The position numbers and the translations under genes are program-made. The notes beneath the pieces were generated by a model, which did no database searches, was not told the DNA's origin, and saw only the letters and a list, made by a program, of their open reading frames with translations. A stretch of 64,000 bases of DNA from Anoplolepis gracilipes (Eukaryota > Arthropoda > Insecta > Hymenoptera > Formicidae), in NCBI RefSeq assembly GCF_047496725.1, contig NC_132973.1:9275233-9339232 (forward strand). Reading direction: 5' to 3'. Positions 24,676 through 35,512 of this stretch are shown here, piece after piece. Positions within the stretch are counted from its first letter, which is position 1; every line of letters starts with the position of its first letter.

Positions 24676-24703
24676 TCTCTCTCTCTCTCTCTCTCTTTCT
24701 CTC
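24676..24703. repeat. (TC)n microsatellite
   Basis: 28-bp TC array with one TTT. Confidence 0.93.
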
Positions 24704-27022
24704 AAAATTTTTTGACAGAGAGGAATATTTTTTCAAAATATTTTGAAATCACGGCTTCAACAATAAATAAACTCTGATGATAAATACAAGTGTATATTTT
24801 GCTTAAAAAAAAATATTCTTAAATATTCTATTCAATAAGATGAGACGCTTATTTTATTAAATTGTGGAACAATACTTAATAATTTAAATATAACAATCAT
24901 ATAAAATTAACAAATATAATAAATAGCTGATAATCGGATGGATTTTCAGCCGAGTCTAAACAAAATGATTCATAATTAATCGCAGGAAGATAATTATTTA
25001 GAAATTGCGATATTGCGACTCCGCATTATTCCGACGTAGCACTGCTCGCGCTTTCACGCATCTCTGTGAAGGGTGCGTCGGGGACGCTTTGAGCGGCGTT
25101 AGGCGATTTCGAGACGCAGCGACAGGTAGAAGGCAATCAGAGTCTCCGGCCTAATCATATTGATGGGCGTGCTATGCGCTATTCGAGGCATAGTGCATCG
25201 GCAAGCGCAGGCGATGGCGGCGGACCTGGCAATTTCTCTCGAGAACACATCGATAACCTCATCGATATGTATATTGCTTTGTTAGCATAGTAACAGGTTT
25301 GATCCCGTTGGCTCGGTTTTGCGCGCAAGACGCGCAGCAACGTTGCATTATCCAATCGCCACTTTGTAATTCGGACGCGCGCGGGATGCAGTTTCCGACG
25401 TGGCAAGATAGAAGCAAGAGCTGCGAATTGGTTAATGGCCGATAGAGACGTTCTATCGCAGAGGCGCGTATCGCGATTGACGGCCGTATCTCCGCGATTG
25501 CGCCTTTTTTTTTTTTTTATCGGACAGATGCCGGATAAGTTAGGAAATGCGAATTGTGCAAGATGTCGCCGCGGTTACGTCGAGTAAGCCGAATGGTTAA
25601 AAAAAAAAAAAAAATGCCATTGAGTTATTGATATTCGATTTTCGATTTCGTCATTTCATTTGGAAGTACATAAATTGCCAGAAACATATGAATTATATAA
25701 TATATTAGGTAAGATATTACGCGATGTATATACAATTTTTAATTGCAATGATATATAATATAATATTTAACATAATATGTAGCGGACATTTTATATAAAA
25801 TGTTGATATTTTTATTAACGTCAAACGTATTTAGATAGACTTTTTTTTTTTATTCAAACTTTGAAACGCGCGGTTAAATTTTCAGACGCAGCGATTCAAT
25901 GGCGACATGTAGCAATGTGCTTGCGTCATAAATAAATATCGGATTCTCGTGGGTATGCTCTATCTCGGTGCGATCAATTATTTTCGCAGCACGGCGGCTT
26001 TATCCGATCGATAATTTATAACCTGCTGTGTGTGATAATACCGCGCGAGATTCGCGGATAATTACGTGTACGCTAATCCCACTTTGTGTAATTGCACTTT
26101 GAAGATCTCCGCTACATTACAGGAGTTTAATTAAACCTTTAACCCACATCTGCCTCTAACGTCGTCCCTATCTACCCTACCTACCTATGGCGCCTAGGAT
26201 ATAACTCATATTCGAATTAATTCGTAATAGCTACAAAGCTGTTACGCAATGACATCCCGCTATCCGATGTTCCATATAAGGATCCATGGAAGATTCATAG
26301 CGATTTCGAGCGTATATCTCGCGTATATCTTCCCGTAGTGCGGGACAGTTGATAAGACGGCTAAAACTGTTCATCGTTGCCCTTTAATATTATTCTATTA
26401 ATCCCGACATATCGAAGAACATAGGAGTTACAATGTTAATTTATAATTGACGTTGAAAGAAATTCATAATATTAAAATGATCTCGCGTGTTATGGAAAAA
26501 ATTCAAGCTTACTACGAGCTTTAGAGATTCAAGGTTCTTTAAAAATAAAGAAAAATAAGCGCAATCGTAAGCTCCGGTTAGTTAGCGGAAGTGGCTTATT
26601 ACGTTATTCAGAGACGTTACGTCATTAGCTAAGCGTCGCGTAGACGCTTCCGTCTATTTATCGTTGATTTCTCGTCAAGAGAAAGAAAGCACGTACGCTA
26701 GTATGGCCGAGGTCTTATCGACGAGATCGATTTTCGCTTTTCACCCTTGTTAAGCCGAGCAGGTAGCTAATCCACCGTCGCATCGCGACTGTCGAGAAGT
26801 CGAGAATAATCTCTCGTCATTTGGCTCTTCAGATTTCTCTCCCTCTCGTTCTTTGTCTTGTCATTTTAAAGGAGACAAAGAATACACCCTATCTAAAACT
26901 CTGTCTTCGTCTCTTCTCTCTCTCTCTCTCTTTTTCTTCTCGTCTCTTCTCATTCTCTTAATCGCTCGAGTACCGGCGACTCGCGGTCGAGGCGCGATAA
27001 TCTCACCTCGAATCTGTAATGT

Positions 27023-27041
27023 CGATCGATCGATCGATCGA
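27023..27041. repeat. (CGAT)n short tandem repeat
   Basis: Nearly five CGAT units. The repeat is self-complementary in register. Confidence 0.88.
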
Positions 27042-27783
27042 GAGCAGCCAACGACTCTCTCTCGTGTCGGTTCTCAAGAAGACCACTCGATTTTCATGTA
27101 ATTCAAATGAAGCGTTCACCGAGTTCTCTGAAATCGAATCCGGATTTCTTCGTGCAAGCGGTTTCCGCGTCGGAAAATTTAGTCAGAAGCGTGATACGCG
27201 ACTAGTCTCACGAGTAGTCGTGAAACGTGTGTGCGATGAATGAATGAAATCGTCAAATTTGCAAATATTTTTTCGCAACGTATGATATATTATTGAAATC
27301 GACATTATCAAATCGAGAAAATTCCTTCTCTTTCTTAGACTTTGACAATAACATTAATATCTATTATTCTAGCAGAGTACGTACAAAGTTTACGCGACAT
27401 GCAAACAAGTTGTAAATACCAAAACTTTTCAACAGTTATACTAAATTGTCGGTTATATCGACTAAAGGAAACTCTCGGACAATTTTTCTGCTGTATATTA
27501 AGAGCGATTCACGGTGCCTTTTAATAGAGAAGAGAAAACAGATGAATGAATCAGCGTTTCACTCTCACATACGTTCACCCTCTTCTCGTCGGTCGGCCGG
27601 AAATACGCGGAGGATACGCGAGTCGGAGTCGATATATCGGATATACACAGCCGGCGTATCCTCCTCCCCACAGAACCGGCCTAGGGGTCGGTCCAATCAA
27701 ATTTTATGATTTGTATCCATCTCGCATCTCGCGCTCCTGACCTACCGCTAGTCGTTCCAGTGATAGTGCTCTTTTCGCTCCTG

Positions 27784-27801
27784 TTTTTTTTTTTTTTTTT
27801 T
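27784..27801. repeat. Poly-T tract
   Basis: About 17 T residues. Confidence 0.88.
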
Positions 27802-28625
27802 GTGCTCGCCCAATCCCCTCCGCTTTTTTATCGTGTGCCGGCTTTATCGAAAAAAGGGAGAGTGACTTCGAAAGTCAATAACCAGTATTCGCGCGCACCA
27901 AGTGTTTTTTAATTCCCTCATTGTCCCGACGTTTACTCCACATTGATCGTCACAACAGTCGACTAAAGTTCAACACATGTTTGTTGACTAATATTAATTT
28001 TTTCCGCATCACAAACCCAGTAATAATCTCTAAATGATGTACATCTTTTAATCTATACTTGTTTGTTATTGTTGCAGTAATATTCCAAGTAATATTATTT
28101 CTCCTTTCTTTTCTCCTTAAATTGGCAGTTTAGTTTCCTTTTCAATATATCGCTTGTCGTGTGTACATTCAGACACGCCTAAATTCTTTTGAAGATATTC
28201 CCTCGGTATCAGCAGAAACTGGAATTATTGTTATTGCTAACAGTTCTCATTCCAAGACACGGAAACTTGGAATCTCCGAAAGTCATGGATGGTGATACGA
28301 TTCTTTCGTACCGTGGAAAACCGAATGAATGCGGGACGAACGACGAATCGAGAAAGCTCGCTTTCAGCCCTTTGTAAAGCTACGGGGCGAGAACGTAGCG
28401 AGGCGGGGCGATCACCAAAGAGATCGGCCATGAAAGAAAGGAAGAAACGAGATAAGCTCGGCGCCGAAAAAGGGCGACGCGGATGCGCGACCCAAAAAGG
28501 CCAGAGGAGAGCGAGCGTTCTCGAAATTGGACCGGGCGTTTCGCGTCTGATTACGACAAGCGGTGGCTCCGACAATGTCGTCACAGGAGATAGAGTCGAA
28601 ACATACGAGTACCGTGAATCGGACG

Positions 28626-28629
<4 letters not shown>

Positions 28630-28656
<27 letters not shown>
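28630..28656. repeat. (AG)n microsatellite
   Basis: 27-bp AG array in a purine-rich block. Confidence 0.93.
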
Positions 28657-29714
28657 CAGCGGTAGAGGGATGGAAAGAGAAACGACCCCTCCTTCGAATC
28701 CCCAAAGCGAGACGACGCGACGCGACGACGAGACTTTGACCGAGTTTTCCAACGATTCCCGTGCGCGGCGTGGAGAGAGAAATGGAGAGAGAGAGAGAGA
28801 GACGGAGAGATTATGCGTTATAGGGGGAAGGAAGGAACGCAAAGGTCCTGAGCGAGAGACAGAGAAAGAGAGAGGGAATGAGACTGGAAGGAATCGAGCG
28901 CGCCACTCCGTAGACGATCTCGCTGTCGCCGTTTCTCGTATCCGCCTCGTTCCGCTTCGCCTCAACTCGCATCGCCGACTGTAAACCATTTACGATGCCT
29001 TGTGCCAAAAGTCTGCCAGTCACGCTCGCCGATTCGCGATTCGCGTGCGCTTCATCTCGCGTTAAACGATCGCGAGTGGAAAAAGAAGGCAGGATGGTTC
29101 AGCGGATAGAAGGGAGAAAGACGCCGATAAACAGAATTATGGCGAATTGTGTCGGCTAGAAATATGTAAAAGTAATAATAATAAATATATTAATTTTCTT
29201 TTTTTCTTTTTCTTTTTCTCTGAATAAAAAATAATTAGAAAAAAATGTATCATCGCTCAAAAATATTAAAATTTTGTGTGTTATGTTTGTTATGACAAAG
29301 TACATGAAACAGTCTCTTAAAGGCTACAAGTTGAATTTAAAAGGATAATAATTATCTGACAATGAAATATAAAATTGTGAGATAAAAATTCTGAAAAATC
29401 CAACACACATGCTTTAACGTTTGGGTAAATCAGCCTTGCATCCACGAAATTTATAGCGCCGTGTATGCGGTAAGGACTGACGGCAGTACTGTATCAACAA
29501 TATTAGTTTAACGGGCATCATAAGGCGAGAAAAGTTTGATATCGTTTGAAGTGTCCCGTTGACATTGCGCACTCTCGCGTGTTATATATCCGCCGTCAAC
29601 GACTAATATTTCTCCGACTTTACAGCGCGTGATAACTTAAGCCGAGTAATCCATAAATCCTGACTTGGCAGGAAGTACAGTTTAGTCGGGAGTATCTAGC
29701 ACGATGCCAGAAAA

Positions 29715-29722
29715 AGAGAGAC

Positions 29723-29753
<31 letters not shown>
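29715..29753. repeat. (AG)n microsatellite
   Basis: AG repeats with two ACAG interruptions. Confidence 0.92.
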
Positions 29754-29891
29754 AGGCGAGAAGGCGCTGCCGGCCTTATTTATGACAAAGTCGCAAAAAG
29801 TCATTTATTTATGAGGAACTGAATTAAGGATGCGCGATCATGTGCATAATGTAACGTACGTTGTCCGCATAGCCGAACCGACCGGCGGACC

Positions 29892-29935
29892 GTAGAAATT
29901 AATGTCGAGTTATTCACACGCTCGAGACACGATGG
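29892..29935. repeat. Dispersed short repeat, copy 1
   Basis: Aligns by eye with 30708-30755: shared blocks GTAG, TTAATGTC, TTATTCAC, ACGC and GACACGA in the same order and orientation. Confidence 0.4.
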
Positions 29936-30405
29936 CGTATCCCGAAGATGAAAAAGGAACAGCGCGAGAACGAAGCGACTCGCGCCTTTTGAAACGTCTT
30001 GCATGTATGTACATGTATGTATATATATGTTTACGCGCAATCTGAAGTCGCTTGAAAATCCCACTCGTCGAATAAAAAGACTTGATTAAAAGTTTTAGCA
30101 CGTGTAAGTTGTAATTGAAGGGCTTGGCGCACTAATGCTAAGCTATTCGAGAGAAAACTGCGTGAGATTTTTTTCAGATACACAGATAGATTCCGTGGAC
30201 GAAAAACATTGGGAGCCACGTTCGTCTCGTGTGCACTGACCTATTTTAGCTTCAAAATTTCATTATTTTTTGCAACTAATAGTTGTAAAAAAAAAAGTAT
30301 AAAATTTTTCTCTTCACTTATTTATTATACATATAATATATAATAATGTATATAATATTATTTCGTGTTTAATATTATTTTTCTCTTACTCTCTAAATTA
30401 TTCAT

Positions 30406-30408
<3 letters not shown>

Positions 30409-30457
<49 letters not shown>
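30409..30457. repeat. (TA)n microsatellite, 49 bp
   Basis: Perfect TA array in AT-rich DNA. Confidence 0.96.
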
Positions 30458-30462
<5 letters not shown>

Positions 30463-30707
30463 TTGTATTTATATAGGTAAATATGTACGCGTATATGACT
30501 GGATACGTATTTAAGTCGATTATCAAAGTTACGAGGTGTGTGGTAGCGTTGAATCAGCGAATTGAGAGATCTCGTGTAATTGTAACTTAATTACAGATCG
30601 TTCGTGCACGAAGCATAAACACATATCCTTAGCGAAATTGGGTGAGAGAATAACATCTCCGTGTCGCCACACTTAATGTCGTTTCCTCGGCGAGTCCACT
30701 GGACGAG

Positions 30708-30755
30708 GTAGTTAATGTCAGATTATTCACGCACGCGACTAGGCGTGACACGAGG
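30708..30755. repeat. Dispersed short repeat, copy 2
   Basis: Second copy of the block at 29892-29935, about 0.8 kb away. Alignment is by eye with small gaps. Confidence 0.4.
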
Positions 30756-31102
30756 AATACGAGGAATTTTAATATATCGCTGCTTCGGAAACTCGCGTTA
30801 TCGAGACGCCATTTAACGAAACGTGCCATTAATATAGATATGATTCACTTTGGCTTCTTCATATTATATTTTAATTTATTAACCGATAAAATCGTATAAG
30901 TAAGACTTAAAGATCAGGGTGTTGCGTCACTGAATTAAATAACAAGAATAATTTTAATCTTTATTTCAACGGTTTATTTTAGAACATTGAAATTCAAGTT
31001 TCGTGAAAACAGATTAAATGTACGCAAATTAATAACGCATAATATACTCTTTGAATAAATTTTATATCTAGAATTTTTTAATTTTTATGTTATTTTAATG
31101 CG

Positions 31103-31137
31103 CTGAAGAGTGCTTAAAAAGATCAAGCCGAAACGTC
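31103..31137 (+). ncRNA. Degenerate hammerhead-ribozyme-like motif, possible Penelope remnant
   Basis: CTGAAGAG, then a segment whose ends GCTT and AAGC can pair (stem II), then CGAAAC and GTC. The minimal hammerhead of Penelope-like elements has CTGATGAG, stem II, CGAAAC, GTC in this order. The T of CTGATGA is A here, so self-cleavage is unlikely. No reverse transcriptase or GIY-YIG remnant was seen nearby. A chance match remains possible. Confidence 0.28.
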
Positions 31138-32086
31138 CTCTTTCTTATATTATTACATTATTTCTTTGTTTGAATTCAATGCGCCTTTTAGTATTTTTAT
31201 GATTATATATTGGACATAAACTCTTTATGTACTCTTAATATTCTTAATTTTTAATTTTTAACGTTAAATCTACAACTCTTCAGATCTTGCACTCATTTAT
31301 TTATATTTTAGAATTTTTTTTGTTAAAGAAAAAACAACATTCAAATTTATTACAGAAACATGTTTATATATTATAATAATTTAAATGATTTTTCCTATCC
31401 TCCTTTTAACGTACGAAACGAACCGCTAACCAACAAAGTCGTACGTCGCAATCTGAATGGAATCTTACGAAATCCGTCTCGTTAATGGAAACGCCGTATA
31501 GTAGATACGCGCGATCGTTTATCGCGACGTCACCGTGCACGCTTAATGTCGTTTAAACGAGACGAGAAAGATTTATCTCGCGGTCTCGCGACGAGAACGC
31601 ACGCCAAGAGTGAATTAGCGGATCGTGCTTACGAAATGGCCGCGTAAAAAGCCACTCGCTGAAAATTGCGCGAAGAGATCGAAGGACAAGGCTGCGGCGA
31701 GGCTGTTATTTCTCAATTCGCGATAAAGCGTCGCGACTTTCACTTGCAGCGAGAGAAATTTCCAGAGACGCGATAGACACGGTCTCGATCGCGTATCAAA
31801 TCAGCGAATTCGATAGTGCATAACGTCGACTCGATTCCTTTAATCGTTGCGTGTCAAAAATTGAAGAAAATAATATGAAAAAAATATGAAAAAAAAAAGA
31901 ATATTAAAAACAAAAATTTTAGAGAAATAGTTTTGTAATATGCGATGCTATTTTTAGCATGAGAAAATTATTTACCTCGAATATATAAGTACTTTAGATC
32001 ATTTTGTGTGACGTCGTATCCTGGATATGATAACGGCATAATTTGCGAGACCAATTTTCAGTGGAGGTACGCAGAAACGCGGCGCT

Positions 32087-32116
32087 TTACGTAAGACTTA
32101 CGTCATGAGTCACGTG
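32087..32116 (+). promoter_or_regulatory. Cluster of bZIP and E-box motifs
   Basis: Within 30 bp are TTACGTAA (32087-32094, PAR-bZIP/Vrille-Pdp1 type), TTACGTCA (32098-32105, CREB/ATF type), TGAGTCA (32106-32112, AP-1 type) and the overlapping E-box CACGTG (32111-32116). A second ACGTAAGACTCAT copy follows within 20 bp. Motif identities are established; enhancer activity is inferred. Confidence 0.45.
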
Positions 32117-33210
32117 CGATTACACGTAAGACTCATTTGCGCATACTTGCGGTGAGGAAAATTGGGCGCGTCGGGATAATACCAGCATCAGAAGGCAACA
32201 ATAACGGTAATCTGTCTACGATTTTCCCTGATGGTGCTATTAACGACTTCTACGTAGAGAAATGAATATAATTTTACGATAAACAATATTACAATCCGCG
32301 AATAAATTTCAAGTATGCAAATATAAAATTGGATGTTGGATGTCGCATTCGACGCGAAATTAATTGTCGCCTGTTTTTCATCGTCAAACTCAATTAAATT
32401 GTTTTTCGAAGGGATTATTTTTGCGGAGCATGTTTTCTTTATTTCGTTTAAAAATAGATTTTATATCTCGCGCAAATCGTGTACTAGATGTGAGTTAAAT
32501 TAAGGACTTTAATCTTGGACTTAGCAATCTATCCAAGCCATGTAACAACCGATTTGTGGAATTAAGAGAAATGTACGGGTCGTGTAAATGACGGTGAATT
32601 CCTACATTTGAAATCTCCGATGAATGTATGCCAGGAATGCCATGAAACGTAGCCACCTATCAAACTTCGGGCTTCCTCTCTCCCCGCGCTCGCTGCCATT
32701 CATTCATTCTGTCTCTCTGCTACGGTTTTACTGGATATGAATGCAATTGGTATCGCCGATACAGAGCGTTTCTGCTGTTTCGTCAAGATTATTCCGAATC
32801 GCAAACTTACCCTTCCATCAAGCAGTTATTCTAAAATTCTAAAGAATTTTAATTTTATTGCTGCGGTTTTGATAAAAGCTAAATATTTTAATTAATAATA
32901 ATAAACCTAAATGAAACCTTATCGAAAGTCACTTTTGCGGGAAATCAACTGAAAGCGTTATATTTAAAAAGACGTATTTTACAGACAAATAAATGTCCTC
33001 GCTTACGTGAACGTATCGTGCAAATGTGACAAATTAAGTAACCAAGAGCAAAGTGGATCAGTAAGTAATTAGATTCGGCGTGAAAATGCATAGCGAGACA
33101 AAGAAAGAGAGAGAGAGACGGAGAGAAAACGAGATAGAATAGCGTGCTGAGGGCACCAAACTTTGAGCTCTTGTACACACGAATATTAGATCACGATATG
33201 CGCAGTAAGA

Positions 33211-33254
33211 GATCAGAGAGACAGAGAGAGGGAGGGAGAGAGACCACATTGTCT

Positions 33255-33340
<86 letters not shown>
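33211..33340. repeat. Purine block followed by (CT)n, foldback-prone
   Basis: About 33 bp of GA-rich sequence (33211-33243), 12 bp of spacer, then 85 bp of CT repeat (33256-33340). The two halves are largely complementary and can form a hairpin. Confidence 0.9.
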
Positions 33341-35301
33341 GCACGAATATTCATGGAACTTTCGAAAAACTTATCAAGAACCATGCACCTTCACTTTGTT
33401 CCATCCGCAAAGTTCTTTTCTTTTATTTATGCGTAGAGGTATAGCGAGGTGTAGTCCCCTCGGAAATGTGTGTTAGAATGTATTTATATACCCTTGTTTC
33501 ACCCCATACAGCGCAAACTCTATAAATCATTAATTATTATTTATTACGGATGTATCAAATGCATGTCCTTCGCATAAATTAATTTCGTTTATCGAAATTT
33601 TTTATTCGAACGCAAAATGTAACATGTGCAATTTAATACTTGTACATTTTGTTATACAATTTTTATAAATACTGTATATTTTTAATTTTAATTGTAATTT
33701 TAAAAAATAAGTAAAAATAGCAAATAATTGAGATACAATTTTATATAATAAGATGTATAATTTTCTTTTAAACGAAGACGTTTTTGTATCGATTAATTAA
33801 TTACGCATGTACTCCTCATTACATTTATGCCCTGCGCCTTTGGTTATTATGGAGGTACCATGTGTTTCGGACTGTTCTCTTTCTCTCTCTTTCTCTTGCT
33901 TCGCTTGGCTAGACGTTTCGCACCAAATTCCGTAAAGTTTCACGTCTCGCGTTGCTCGCGCATGGCCCGTAATCGAGCCCGTCGACTTGGGCAAATCCTT
34001 CCCCATTTACAAAGTTACAACGGGAGACAGGCGAGAGTTTCGCAAAACATTCACAAGATCTGTCCCGTACTCCCCCGCTTGTCGGAGAAAAAAAAAGAGG
34101 GGTTATTACGCGGAGCAGATGTGCATGTGTGTGTGTGTGTATATCTGTACGTGTGTGAGAGACTTCTCCCCATCTATGCTTATGGTTTGACGCCGGCGCA
34201 GTCTGCGATAGGGATGTGATATCGATATTTTATCGGCATGAGTAAAGTCAAAATTCGAATTGAAAAAGAAGGTTAAAAACATATATTTGAAATTTATTTT
34301 TTTCCATTAATGATCATCGACGATATCGCGATCAACGATACACGAAATATTGGTGTATCGAAAGAGGAGATGCGAATATTAATGAAATATCTCTAAAGTC
34401 GATTGCCCGTCGCGCGCGATACGAGATTCGTTATATGTTAACTTTCCTAGTTTCATATGAAAATGTCATGTAATCTTTTCTCGATAAAAATTACGCAGCG
34501 GTTAATAAGCGTCACGTGTACAAACGCAATTAAGGACACCTTTGAAGAGCTCCCAAGGCAGCTCTTTCTCTTGCAAATACTTTTATGCCGCAAAGTAAAC
34601 GTCGCGCTAATTGCTTGCATTTTGCTGAATGGCGTGATTTTTTTTTCTACGTCGTTGATCATCGTATTCGTGCGCCTCGTCAAGGACACATTCCGTCGAA
34701 GATTCCAACTACACATTAAGTATCTCACTTTGCTACTTTATTCCACGATATTCTCTGCCGATTATCTTCTTTTTAGTAAAATTCAATATATTGATAGGAC
34801 GATAAAAAATAATTGTACAAGTTGCTCAATTATTGGAAGAATAATTACATAACTTGTGTTTCGTTTCTGTTGATATCCGAGTCGATAATTTGGGAGAGGG
34901 AGATATAACGAAATATATATTCTCACAAAGTTTCTATCCACTCTGCGTTACAAAGTTTTGTTTTCAACTTTCCGAGTAAGTTCTGGTAGCATTTGCATTC
35001 GATCGATGGTAGAACACGCGTTCGGCATATTTAAAGACAACCAAAATTAGAGATCGACGATAGCACAACCAAAGACAAAAATAACGCGCATGCAAGAGAC
35101 CGAATAAAAGGATTATCGTATATATCGATGCGACTGAAAATTTTTCTTTTTCTACCAGCTGAACGAACCGAAGACAAAAGGAAAAAGTAAAAGATAAAGC
35201 TAGCCATGAAACGATAAGTTAGCTAAAAGCGCTTAGCGTCATCGTAAAAATTAGACGGCGGCGAAAGAGTATTATGTAACTTACAGTGACGGCGGAAAAA
35301 G

Positions 35302-35319
35302 AAAAAAAAAAAAAAAAAA
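35302..35319. repeat. Poly-A tract
   Basis: About 18 A residues preceded by GAAAAAG. Confidence 0.85.
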
Positions 35320-35490
35320 ACGACAATTTTCAATACAATTTGATATTTCGTAAATAACCTTTGTGAGAAAAGAGCGACGTTATCAGCTGCCATTTCTTTA
35401 TCTATACATTTCACGATCAGTTGGCGCCATAAAATCTAATTCGTTTCGCGTGGCGTTGATTCTGGATGGAGAATCACTGATGCAGGAAGG

Positions 35491-35512
35491 TCGCATTTAG
35501 TGCTAAATGCGA
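35491..35512. repeat. 22-bp palindrome
   Basis: TCGCATTTAG and CTAAATGCGA are perfect 10-bp arms separated by TG. Confidence 0.85.

Larger units (their letters stand above)
24483..30408. other. Gene-free stretch with CpG-rich sub-blocks
   Basis: No exon supported. 25.0-25.6 kb and 26.0-27.3 kb are non-repetitive and CpG-rich, so could hold regulatory sequence. 28.2-29.1 kb is purine-rich with GA arrays; it carries 231- and 250-codon frames on opposite strands made mostly of RE- or SL-type low complexity. The rest is AT-rich. Confidence 0.5.
30458..33210. other. Gene-free stretch with possible regulatory DNA
   Basis: No exon supported. 31.4-31.9 kb and 32.0-32.3 kb are CpG-richer and non-repetitive; the second holds a cluster of bZIP and E-box motifs. 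A hammerhead-like motif lies at 31.1 kb. Confidence 0.5.

Noticed and set aside
28690..28705. TTCGAATCCCC resembling a tRNA B box
   Set aside because: No A box at the right distance and no cloverleaf.
28237..28989. 231- and 250-codon open frames on opposite strands
   Set aside because: Both consist mainly of RE-rich or SL-rich low-complexity sequence from GA arrays and CpG-rich DNA, overlap each other fully, and show no domain.
29434..29469. 36-bp plus microexon between ATCAG and GTAAGG
   Set aside because: No pyrimidine tract before the AG; too short to support alone.
34457..34852. 131-codon hydrophobic plus frame resembling a degraded membrane receptor
   Set aside because: Hydrophobic stretches are present but no receptor signature is visible; AT-rich codons readily produce Ile/Leu/Phe-rich peptides.
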